From positions 26,225-90,224 of the forward strand of contig JACYXH010000777.1 in assembly GCA_026745465.1 (NCBI GenBank): DNA of 64,000 nt, read 5' to 3'. Positions within the stretch are counted from its first letter, which is position 1; each line of letters begins with the position of its first letter. Below the pieces are notes generated by a model, which made no database searches, was not told the origin of the DNA, and was given only the letters and a program-made list of their open reading frames with translations. Made by a program: the position numbers and the translations under genes. This DNA comes from Lota lota. Lineage: Eukaryota > Chordata > Actinopteri > Gadiformes > Lotidae. Shown piece by piece: positions 22,290-34,175 of the stretch.

Positions 22290-25200
22290 TCAATATCTGG
22301 GGTGTTTTTTGACGGTGCTGTACAACTCTGAGGTTTCTCCCGCCTCTGTCTGGTCCTGGTCCCTGAAAAGAAGACAGAACTTCAGTCACCCTGAAAGGCA
22401 GACCCATTGGATTGATGAAGTCCCAAAACGTAGAGTCTAGTTCCTCTTTAGAAATACCAAGAGAAGCTTACCCAGGGACAGCGTTGGGTCTTTTAATGTT
22501 GACCACAGAGTAAAAGACTGCATCTGTCTGGTCTGATTGGACACGGGAGCCAGCCGAACAGCGAGGCACTTCCTGTTTCTCTGAGAGAAAGGTGTGGATG
22601 ATGGCATAGTGCTGGTCATCCTGCTCTTCTATTGGTTCTCTCTGTGCTGCAGGAGCCGAGCGATTGGTCAGAGCTGAGACGTTTGCATACACAGGAACAG
22701 GAAGTAGCTGATGGGGATTGAGCACAGAAGAGAACGTTAAGAAAAAACTTTACACTTCCTGAAGAGTCCTGAAGGTCCCTGTGTTTCTGGTTCATTTAGA
22801 GACCCTTAGTGGTGACTAGTGGTCCCACCATGCAGGCTGCTGTAGGCCTCACTTCAAGTCCTTCCTGCAAGGTTTCCTACAACTGTTGATATAGTAAGAC
22901 CTTTTTGTCTTTCAACATCTTCATTTGCTTCTTGAAGAAAAGATTAGACATCAATAATTCCATTCATCCATCTTCTCTTTCTGATCACTGGCAGATGTCT
23001 CACCAGATCCCATTTTGTCTGCTAGATGTCACACAAGATGTCACCCCATTTCTCACCCTAGATCTCACCCTTTTAGCTAACATCAAAAACATTATACTGA
23101 AGTTTATATTCCCAGATGAACACACCATAACATAGCATCAGGTGCCATGGAAACACTGCCACAGTGAAAGCATACAAACAAGACTGATGATCATGGAGCA
23201 CTGGTTGGTTTGGTTTGATTCCAGGTTACAAAACGTAAAACATCCCGGAGATTAGCGCTTGAAAGTATATCATATCAAATATCATTAATGTATATTCAAT
23301 ATACAACAGGGCCAAGAATAGACCCCTGGGTGATCCCACAGGTCAACTGTCTGACATCTGATACTATCTCTATTACCTTGCACACCATCATCTTAATGTC
23401 AAACAGGATTTAAACCACTCTATTGATGTCACTTTGCCTTAAACATTTTAAGTTCATCAACAAAATGGTGCGGTCTACTGTATCAAAAGCCTTCTGTAGA
23501 TCTAACAGGACCATTCCAGTGGAATTTTTTTTGAGCAGTGGATTCAGTACTGTCCCCACTCAACCTAGCAGGAAGTCCATCCAGGCCAGTGGCCTTGTTA
23601 AGGTTCATCGAGCGCAACAAGCTGGCAAGTTCATTATTAGCTGTTTCACCCAGTTCAAAGCTGTCTCTTCTGTCGTGGTATAAAGTGTTAATGATAGTGT
23701 TTATATCCAGAGCTAATAGGCAACAAGGCGACAAAGGGAAAACCACAGTAGTGAAGAAAGTGATGAGCCACCTTTGTAATGTGACACAGAATGCCATCAA
23801 TGGTTAAACTGACATTTGTCAATTTGATCTGTATCTGCTTCAACACTTTCCATAGTTTTCATGGGCCGATTAAAATGTTCATTAACTGCATCTTAATAAT
23901 ATTCAGCTTTGGCTTAGCATGGTTTTATATATTGCCTGATTTATAAAGGTTTTCTTCTACTTATAATCTTGTTACTTTTTTAAAATTTTTAAAAATTGTT
24001 AGAGAACTATCTAAAATCTCACTGGTAATCAATTTTGCTGTCTGCTGTTAAATCCTAATTTGTTAAATCGGTACTAGTGTGTCATCCATGGATCCAAATG
24101 TTCTTTAAAAAATGTCCATCTGCACTGTCACAGTCTAGTACACCTGACCGATCCTGCTCCATTAATGTGTGATTAAATCACTCTTTTGAGGAACTCTTCA
24201 TGGAACACTTATGCAGTTGTTTCCCTGTTCCAGCGCACTTTCAGGATTTAAAGGGTGCAACCATTAATGCCAACGTTTAAAACACCTGACTGAAATATTT
24301 AAAAGTACCTGAACATACCATCAAAACATCTAGAAATTATTCTCTATCGAAACACAATCGTGTTGGCTCCTCAATCAGTTGATCTACATAAACAACTGAT
24401 TGAACTTCACAAGGGCAACTACCAGAGAGCTTGTTGGTGTTTTCACATTTGTATGAAGATTGGCAGGTAAGATACACTGTCTTCCTGTAAAAACATTAGG
24501 ATTGCAAGGTAAGATACACTGTCTTCCTGTAAAAAACATTATGACTGCAGCAATCAGTCTCTTCCCACTTCTAAAAGTCATTCTGTTTGGGAGGTCTATA
24601 GCACAATCCTACTTTTAGGGAGGTCTATAGCACACTTCTACTAAAATGGGCTTTGTTTAAAGCTGCAAAATGTCAACATAAGTTATCTCCAGTTCAGATT
24701 TTTCCAAATCCGGCTGAAGGTTTAACTTCAGATTCTTTATGAAAATAGAGACACTGGGATGTCCAGTCTCTCCTAGCCACAGGGCCAGAGCAACAGAGAA
24801 GGACACTTACTAAGGAAACAACTAGAAGTCTCTTGTGTGGTCTTGTGTTGTGGCCTCAGGGCATTTCCACCGTGTGTCTCAGTAAAGGATGGGTTAGTAA
24901 TAAATGGCTTCCTGTGTCTCACCTCCTCCACGGTATCTGGCCTTCCTCCCTGTCCACGTGCTTTTCTGGAGGCCCTCTTTCTTCTGGTGAAGAGAACAGA
25001 GAGATGAAGAAGCAACAGGTGGAGTGAAGGAACGGAAAACGAGAAAGAGAGAGATCTCACCTCATCCAGAGGAAGACCAGGAGGAGTATGGTGGCCAGTA
25101 AGACAACGATGGTTATTATAGCCACTGTTGTCTGTGATGATGATGATGTCACTGGAACACAGACATTTGATTTCAAACACTGATAGCTAACTGCAACATA

Positions 25201-28200
25201 AGAAGGCCAATGTTCAACTGTGTGGAAGTTGAAAGTGTATTATAAATGAACAACTACCTTTAATGACCAAAAAGGTGTAATTATGAAGTCCGATTGCATT
25301 GTGAGCTTGGCAGTAATAGTTTCCTCCAAGCTCAGATGTGATATAAGTGATGGTGTAGTTCTGTCCTGATTCTTTCACTGAGTCGTCATGTTCCTTGAAC
25401 CAGGTGTAGTTAGCTGCTGGGTTGGCATCACTGCTGCAGCTCAGAGTCACTGAACTGCCCTCCTCTATTTCACCAGAGGGACTCACGGTCACTGAGGGGG
25501 TCTTTGGAGCGTCTGTAATGAACACAAATTATCAATATTCATCCTAAAGATATAAAACTGTTTAAAACACACAACTGCAATTCCAGTATGATACAGAATA
25601 TTGTTTAAACTAATAACATACTTCTACTAATTAATGAGTGATATTGTTTACAAGCATAGAGCAATACAAGAATACTAGCTAAACATTTTAAATACCAGAT
25701 ATAGAAAAGATGTTTGCATATTAGACAGATTTTCAACTCACACTTAACATCCATGAATAGTGAGTTAGAGCTCAGATGTCCATATTTGTTCTCTGCGTGA
25801 CAGCGGTACGTTCCTCTGTCTTCAGGGCGGACTGAGGGGAAGGTATAAGGTTGACTTGGTTTCCAGACCAGAGGTTGGTTGTTCTTGAACCAGGTGTACT
25901 TAGCTGCTGGGTTGGCATCACTGCTGCAGCTCAGAGTCACTGAACTGCCCTCCTCTATTTCACTATAGGGACTCAATGTCACTGAGGGGGTCTTTGGAGC
26001 GTCTGTAATGAACACAAATGATCAATATCCATCCTAACGATATACAAATGTTTAAAGCACTTAACTGCAATACCAGTATGATACAGAATATTGTTAAAAC
26101 TAATAAAATACATATATTTTTAATGAGTAATATTGTTTACAAGAATACAGCAATACAAGAATACTAGTTAAATATTTGAAAGATCAAATATAGAAAAGAT
26201 GTTTACATATTAGACAGATTTTCAACTCACACTTAACATCCATGAATAGCGAGTTAGAGCTCAGTTGTCCATATTTGTTCTGTGCGTGACAGCGGTACGT
26301 TCCTCTGTCTTCAGGGCGGACTGAGGGGAAGGTATAAGGTTGACTTGGTTTCCAGACCAGAGGTTGGTTGTTCTTGAACCAGGTGTACTTAGCTGCTGGG
26401 TTGGCATCACTGCTGCAGCTCAGAGTCACTGAACTGCCCTCCTCTATTTCACCAGAGAGACTTGAATACACAGATGTGTGTTTAGGCCTATCTGGAGACA
26501 CATAGAAACATTTAAAAACAACATGACAGCATTAATGATAATGAAAATCAAAAATAATTGTTGTGGTTCATTGCATGATGAATTTACTGATGAATAATGT
26601 TTACATGATTCATGTATTATATACAAGTCTTTAATAAGATGTAATATATGTGTTTTACTCACATTTCACGTTAATGGTAATCAACTTCGACTTTGTCCCT
26701 AGCTTATTCCTAGCGTCACAGCGATATTGTCCAGAGTTTGAAGAGAGGATGTAGCTAAAGACGAGCTGTTGTCCCTCGTTCATGACGCTGGAGGAACGAT
26801 CTGTATTAACCTTGAACCAGGTGTACTTAGCTACTGGGTTAGCATCACTGCTGCAGCTCAGAATCACTGAACTGACCTCCTCTATTTCACCAGAGGGACT
26901 CACGGTCACTGAGGGGGTATTTGGAGCATCTGTAATGAACACAAATGATCAATATCCATCCTACATATGCAAAACTGTTTGAAGCACGCAGCTGCAGTTC
27001 CAGTATGATACAGAATATTGTTTAAACCAGGGGTGTCCAGACTACGGTCCACGGGCCATTTTTAATTGGCCCGTAGCAAATTCAAAAAATATAATGGCAT
27101 ATGGCCCACACATGCAATTCGCTCTTGATTGTACTTCTTAGTTTTAATGCTAGGGGGAGCTACTGTCTTGAACAAGACAGCCTCTCCCCAAAACAAGAGC
27201 AGTCAACTAGAAAACTTTGCAACAAGTGACCCAAAAATGCAGAACCAAAGAAACCCAAAATAGCAAGTGAGTGCAGGAGATTTCAGACATGGTGGGAAAA
27301 TGAATATTTCTTCATTGAGTTCAAGGGGAAGTGTGTTTGTTTGATTTGCAATGAAACAGTTGCAGTGATGAAAGACTATAATGTACAGCGACACTATGAA
27401 ACCAAGCATCCAAACTACACGTCCTACACTGGTGCTGAGAGAGAACAGAAAATTAAGCAAATAGCAGCTAGCCTGCTAGCTCAACAACAGCATTTCTTCC
27501 TTGCTAACAAAACACAAGAAAATGCCACTGTATAGCATTCACAATATGCTATTTGAATGTGCTCCCCTAGCAGCCACTGTACTTACTACTGCGCATGCGC
27601 AGACGTTGGTGCGCTCCTCAGGGATTCGGTTAATCATGTCATGTTGGTCTAGCACTTACCATTATGTTCTAATAAAAACCATACTGTTGCAAAGTATTTC
27701 CTCCGTACCTGGTCATTCAACAGCCACAATAGGCAGTTCTGAGGTAGCTCAACTAATTGGCCAACACGGGACCCCTTTCTCACATGGTGACTTCATAAAG
27801 CAGTGCCTCACTAAAGGAATAATGTGCCCGGAGAAAATTCAGGAATTCAACAACGGGTAAGGACATTTTTGAAGCTGTGTCAAATGCAATTGACCAGATG
27901 GGACTTGAATGGGACAAACTGTGTGGAGTTACAACGGATGTGTTACGGTTACGTGAATAGGACCCAAACGCAGACACAGGAAACCAACTGGGTGCGGGTT
28001 GAAAACAGGGATTTATTGTCCAAAGTACAGGCAAGGGCAAGGCAGGCGAGTAGTCCAGCGGGCAGTAGGCAGGCGGGGAGTCAGGCAGGCAGAGAGACGT
28101 AGTCAGGCGGGTGGTCGGGCAGGCGAGGTTCGGCAACGAGGAAGACAGGCAGGCAGGAACTAGGAACAGGAACGAGGAGCGGGAACGAGGAACGGGAACG

Positions 28201-31200
28201 GGAACAGGAACAGGCACGAGAACAAGAACAAGAACCGGAGCGGAACAAGAACGGGAGCGGAACCCGTAACAGGAACATGGAACTAAAAGGCGAGGACGAA
28301 GTTACTGAGAGAAGTGAACACACTAAACTAAACAACGAACTAGCACTGGCTCTGTGGGGAGCCAGTGCTTAAGTACAGAGGGGGTGAATTGTGAATTGAT
28401 GGCAGGAGTGTGTGAACAGAGGGAGTGCACGTGGTGGCTAATTGATAACGAGAGGTAAACAAAGGAGCACATGGTGTAATGAGGCAAAGGGTCACTAGAT
28501 GGCGGAAATGGACAGGAACGGAGGAGGGTCACGTAACAGTACCCCCCCCTCAACGGACGCCTCCAGGCGTACGCACGACGGGGGAGGGTGCTGGGGTGTG
28601 AATCGCGGGTTAGGGAGGGGGTCCAAGAAGCGACTCCAAAAAATAAATAAAAATAAACAGGCTTGCTCCCCAGATCCGTAGCCCTCCCAGCCTATCGGAG
28701 ACTGGTTTTGTCGGCCACGACGACGCACATCCAGTAGGCGTCTGGCCGAGAACGCCGGGATGCTGTCAATCACCCGGGGAAGTGACGGAGCCGGGGACGG
28801 AAGAGACAGCGGACTAGGGGACTGGGGCTTTTCCACTGCGGACAACCGTGGGACCGGTAGCCGGCCAGGAGGCCGCTGGAGCTTGGGCTCAGGGTCGAGA
28901 GACAACTGCTGCTGGGGCTCAGCGTCAGGAAGAGGCTGGGGTTTGGGACTAGGAGGACACTGGGACTTGGGACTAAGAGGCAACTCCTGCTGGTGCTGGG
29001 GCTCAGGGCCAGGAGGCAACTGCTGCTGGGACACAGGAAGAGGCTGGGGCTTGGAACTAGGACACAGAGGCTTGGGACTAAAAGACAACTGCTGCTGGCG
29101 CTGGAGCTCAGGGCCAGGAGGCAACTGTTGCTGGGACTGGAACTCAGGAACTGCAGACAACTGGGGCTTGGGACCAGGAGGCAACTGCTGCTGGCGCTGG
29201 AGCTCAGGGCCAGGAGGCAACTGTTGCTGAGGCTCAGGGCCAGGAGGCCGCTGGAGCTTGGCCCTTTTCCCGGGGAAGTCCAGCTGAACCGGTAGCCGGT
29301 GCTTGCGGCCAGGAGTTCGCTGGGGCTTGGAGTCCGGACCAGGAGACAACTGGGGCTTGGACTCGGGACCTGGGGACGACCGGGACTTGGACTCGGAACC
29401 TGGGGACGACCGGGACTTGGACTCGGAACCTGGGGACGACCGGGACTTGGACTCGGAACCTGGGGACGACCGGGACTTGGACTCGGAACCTGGGGACGAC
29501 CGGGACTTGGACTCGGAACCTGGAGACAAGTGGGACTTGGACTCGGGACCTGGAGACAAGTGGGACTTGGACTCGGGACCTGGAGACAAGTGGGACTTGG
29601 ACTCGGGACCTGGAGACAAGTGGGACTTGGACTCGGGACCTGGAGACAAGTGGGACTTGGACTCGGGACCTGGAGACAAGTGGGACTTGGACTCGGGACC
29701 TGGAGACAAGTGGGACTTGGACTCGGGACCTGGAGACAAGTGGAACTTGGACTCGGGACCTGGAGACAAGTGGGACTTGGACTCGGGACCTGGAGACAAG
29801 TGGGACTTGGACTCGGGACCTGGAGACAAGTGGGACTTGGACTCGGGACCTGGAGACAAGTGGGACTTGGACTCGGGAACTGGGGACAACTGGCGCTGGA
29901 GCTCAGGGCCAGGAGGAAACTGCTGCTGGCGCTGGAGCTCAGGACCAGGACACAGCTGGGACTCGGGACTAGGAGACAACTGGCGCTGGAGCTCAGGGCC
30001 AGGAGGAAGCTGCTGCTGGCGCTGGAGCTCAGGACCAGGATACAGCTGGAGCTTGGGACTGGGAGACAACTGGCGCTGGAGCTCAGGGCCAGGAGGAAAC
30101 TGCTGCTGGCGCTGGAGCTCAGGGCCAGGATACAGCTGGAGCTTGGGACTGGGGGACAACTGGCGCTGGAGCTCAGGGCCAGGAGGAAGCTGCTGCTGGC
30201 GCTGGAGCTCAGGACCAGGATACAGCTGGAGCTTGGGACTGGGAGACAACTGGCGCCGGAGCTCAGGGCCAGGGGGCAGCCGTTGCTGGGGCTTGAGACT
30301 TGGAGACAACTGGCGCTGGAGCTCAGGGCCAGGAGGAAGCTGCTGCTGGCGCTGGAGCTCAGGGCCAGGATACAGCTGGGGCTTGGGGCTAGGAGACAAC
30401 TGCTGCTGCTGGGGCTCAAGGCCAGAAGGCAGCTGTTGCTGGGGCTTGAGACTAGGAGACAACTGGCGCTGGAGCACAGGACCAGGAGGAAGCTGCTGCT
30501 GGCGCTGGAGCTCAGGGCCAGGATACAGCTGGGGCTTGGGGCTAGGAGACAACTGGCGCTGGGGCTGGGGCTTGGGCCTTTTCCCGGGGGAGTCCAGCTG
30601 AACCGGTAGCCGGCGCTTGCGGCCAGAAGTTCGCTGGGGCTTGGGAACAGGTGACCGCAGTTGCAGCGGAGCTGGTGGCCACGAAACTGCGGCTGCAGCG
30701 GGTGTTGGTGGCCACGAGGCTGCAGTTGCAGCGGGTGTTGGCGCCGGGAGGGAAAAAAACCGAGGCGAAGAAGGCGGCGGAGAAGCGGGGAAACGAGAGA
30801 GGGAAGCCAAGGGCGGACGGCGGACGCGCTCGAAGTAAGCCGCCAAAAGCCCCTGAATGTACTTGTTATGTTCTTGGAAAGAACTAAATGATGCTGCCGG
30901 GACTGGCGCCGAGGGGGAAATCGAGGACGAGCGGAGGTTGCGCTCAATCCCCTCGAGGATAACCGACATCTCCCGTCTCCATGTAGCGTGATTCCTGGCT
31001 GCTGGGTCCATCTTGGCTAGTTCGTACTGTTACGGTTACGTGAATAGGACCCAAACGCAGACACAGGAAACCAACTGGGTGCGGGTTGAAAACAGGGATT
31101 TATTGTCCAAAGTACAGGCAAGGGCAAGGCAGGCGAGTAGTCCAGCGGGCAGTAGGCAGGCGGGGAGTCAGGCAGGCAGAGAGACGTAGTCAGGCGGGTG

Positions 31201-34118
31201 GTCGGGCAGGCGAGGTTCGGCAACGAGGAAGACAGGCAGGCAGGAACTAGGAACAGGAACGAGGAGCGGGAACGAGGAACGGGAACGGGAACAGGAACAG
31301 GCACGAGAACAAGAACCGGAGCGGAACAAGAACGGGAGCGGAACCCGTAACAGGAACATGGAACTAAAAGGCGAGGACGAAGTTACTGAGAGAAGTGAAC
31401 ACACTAAACTAAACAACGAACTAGCACTGGCTCTGTGGGGAGCCAGTGCTTAAGTACAGAGGGGGTGAATTGTGAATTGATGGCAGGAGTGTGTGAACAG
31501 AGGGAGTGCACGTGGTGGCTAATTGATAACGAGAGGTAAACAAAGGAGCACATGGTGTAATGAGGCAAAGTGTCACTAGATGGCGGAAATGGACAGGAAC
31601 GGAGGAGGGTCACGTAACAGGATGGGGCTCCAGCAATGACAGGCGAGCGCAAAGGAATGGCCTCTCTGGTGTGCGCCAAGGTGCAAGAGAGCGGTGACGC
31701 GGCTGTTAAAATGGACTGTATCATCCACCAAGAAGCCCTCTGTGACAGGACAGTCCAGCTTGGCGATGTGATGAACACTGTTGTGAAAACTGTCAACATA
31801 ATTCGAGCAAGAGGGCTCTGCCACAGACAATTCCAAGCTTTTCTATCTGAGGTTGATGCTGAATACGGGGACGTACTCTACCATTCTGATGTGCGCTGGC
31901 TAAGCCGCGGCTCCGTGCTGCAGCGTCTTTTTCCCCCTGAGATCAGAAATCGACCGGTTTTTGAAAGAGAAGGATCGGCCTCTTCATGAGCTGAGTGACC
32001 CTATGTGGTTGGCAGACCTGGCTTTTTTAGTTGATCTTACTAATCATCTTAACACACTGAACAAGAGCCTACAAGGCAAAGACCAGCTCGTGCCACAACT
32101 TTACGCGCACATGAAAGCGTTCTGTGTGAAGCTCCGTCTCTTTGAGACACAACTACGCAACTTCAATGTTGCGCACTTCCCCACGCTGTCCGGAATCAAA
32201 TCTGCTTTTCCAACGGCCAAGCTTTCCGCTGAAAAGGGGAAATACATGTCTGTGATCACATCTCTCATCACAGAATTCAGCCAGCGCTTCCAAGATCTTT
32301 CTGTCATTGAGAAAGAAATCAAAGTGTTCTCGACTCCCTTTCTGGTGGAAGCAGCAGAAGTGGAGGAGAGACTGCAATTAGAACTTAATGAAATGCAGTG
32401 TGATAATTCTCTGGAGAATCAACATCAGCTTCTCTCCCTACGCGACTTCTACCAGAGCTTGAAAAAAGTTCCCTCTGATGAGACGCCACGCAAAAAAGAA
32501 TGATGAGTGTTGGGCTCAACATACATATGTGAGCAAACATTTTCTGTGTTAACTCTGAACAAAAGCAGACTGACCGACAGCCAAAATGACCGACAGCCAT
32601 CTCTATGATGTCCTTCGCATCTCATCCACCAAACTTTCTCCTGACTTGCCAGCCATCCTTCAGTCCAAAGCGCAGCATCACTGCTCCCACTGAGTGCAAT
32701 GCTGCTCCAATTACAGGTGAGTTCAAAATAGAATACACAGTAATCATGTGTTAATAAGCACAGTTACTTAATTAATTCACTCAATTAAAGTTGATAATGT
32801 TTTCTAACACAATTTAGTTGGGTGTGTTAACAAGCCCAATAACTTATTTGCATAACAAGCCTAAAATACACCCATCCCCTTTATACAGGGCTGTGAAGGT
32901 GATCACCATCCTGACTAAGAAGCAATTTGAGGCTGTTTTGAGAATGAGCTGCCAACCCTAACAAAATAAATGAAAACCCATCAATGGAAAGCTGTTTCTT
33001 TAAGCATATTAACTATAAAGCATAGTTTACCTACATTTGATTGATTTTGCTAACTGTTTAATACACTTGGCAAGGCGATATACCTCACTCCTACTGAGTG
33101 GCCCAGCCCTTCCTATATTTTTCTGTATGTGGCCCTCACCGAAAAAAGTTTGGACATCCCTGGTTTAAACTAATTAAATACTTCTACTTATTAATGAGTA
33201 ATAGTGTTTACAAGCATACAGCTTTACATGAATACTAGCGAAATATTTTAAAGACCAGATATAGCAAAGATTTATGTTCATGACAGCATTAATGATAATG
33301 AAAATCAAAAATAATTGTTGTGGTTCATTGCATGATGAATTTACTGATGACTAATGTTGACACGATTCATATATTATACACACGTCTTTAAAAAGATGTA
33401 ATATATGTGTTTTACTCACATTTCACGTTAATAGGCGTCAACTTCGATTTTGTCCCTAGCTCATTCCTAGCTTCACAGCGATATTGTCCAGAGTCTGAAG
33501 AAAGGATGTAGCTAAAGTCGAGCTGTTGTCCCTTGTTCATGACTCTGGAGGAACCATCTGTATTAACCTTGAACCAGCTGTACTTAGCTGCTGGGTTGGC
33601 ATCACTGCTGCAGCTCAGAGTCACTGAACTGCCCTCCTGTATTTCACCAGAGGGACTCACGGTCACTGAGGGGGTCTTTGGAGCGTCTGTGAACAGTTAC
33701 ATTTGATTAATTATATAAAATACCAGCAGTTTGGGTCCATCATAGTAAATCTACATGTAGTTCTTTACCCTAAAAGGTCCATTACATCTGGTATCATGTC
33801 AGTGTACTGGGGAGTGGACTTACACACTAAAGGAGAGTGGAGATCGTATCCTCCAACAGCACATGAAAAGCTGTCTTCAGACTGAAAGTTGGCCCAGTAA
33901 TGCACTCCCTGTCCTACATTCTGTCCATTCCTGAACCAGATGTAGGGAGGGTCACCAGCTACACCACACATACTGTGACACTCCAGCTCTGTCCAGTTAG
34001 GATCGGTAGGCTGAGGAAAGGACACCTTCACCTGGAGACCTGGGTGCAAAAACATGTTACACACAATTATAAACAATAATGAAGATAACGCACAACACAA
34101 ACCTTCTAGAACCCCCCC

Positions 34119-34175
<57 letters not shown>

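Larger units (their letters stand above)
27028..33162 (+). mobile_element. hAT-superfamily DNA transposon (BED-finger type), interrupted
   Basis: Terminal inverted repeats begin CAGGGGTGTCCA at 27,028 and end with the complement of CAGGGATGTCCA at 33,162, with an 8-bp duplication GTTTAAAC on both sides. It carries a plus-strand transposase of the type often annotated as GTF2IRD2- or ZBED-like, antisense to the receptor gene. It is split by an LTR element at 27,941-31,619 and by frameshifts. Element length without the guest is about 2.45 kb. Confidence 0.92.

Noticed and set aside
28770..30947. Long frames (725 aa minus, 436 and 432 aa plus) over the repeat ORF of the LTR element
   Set aside because: They are alternative readings of the same 30-bp-based repeats. 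Only the 838-aa minus frame starts just inside the 5' LTR and has Gag-like and chromodomain-like ends.
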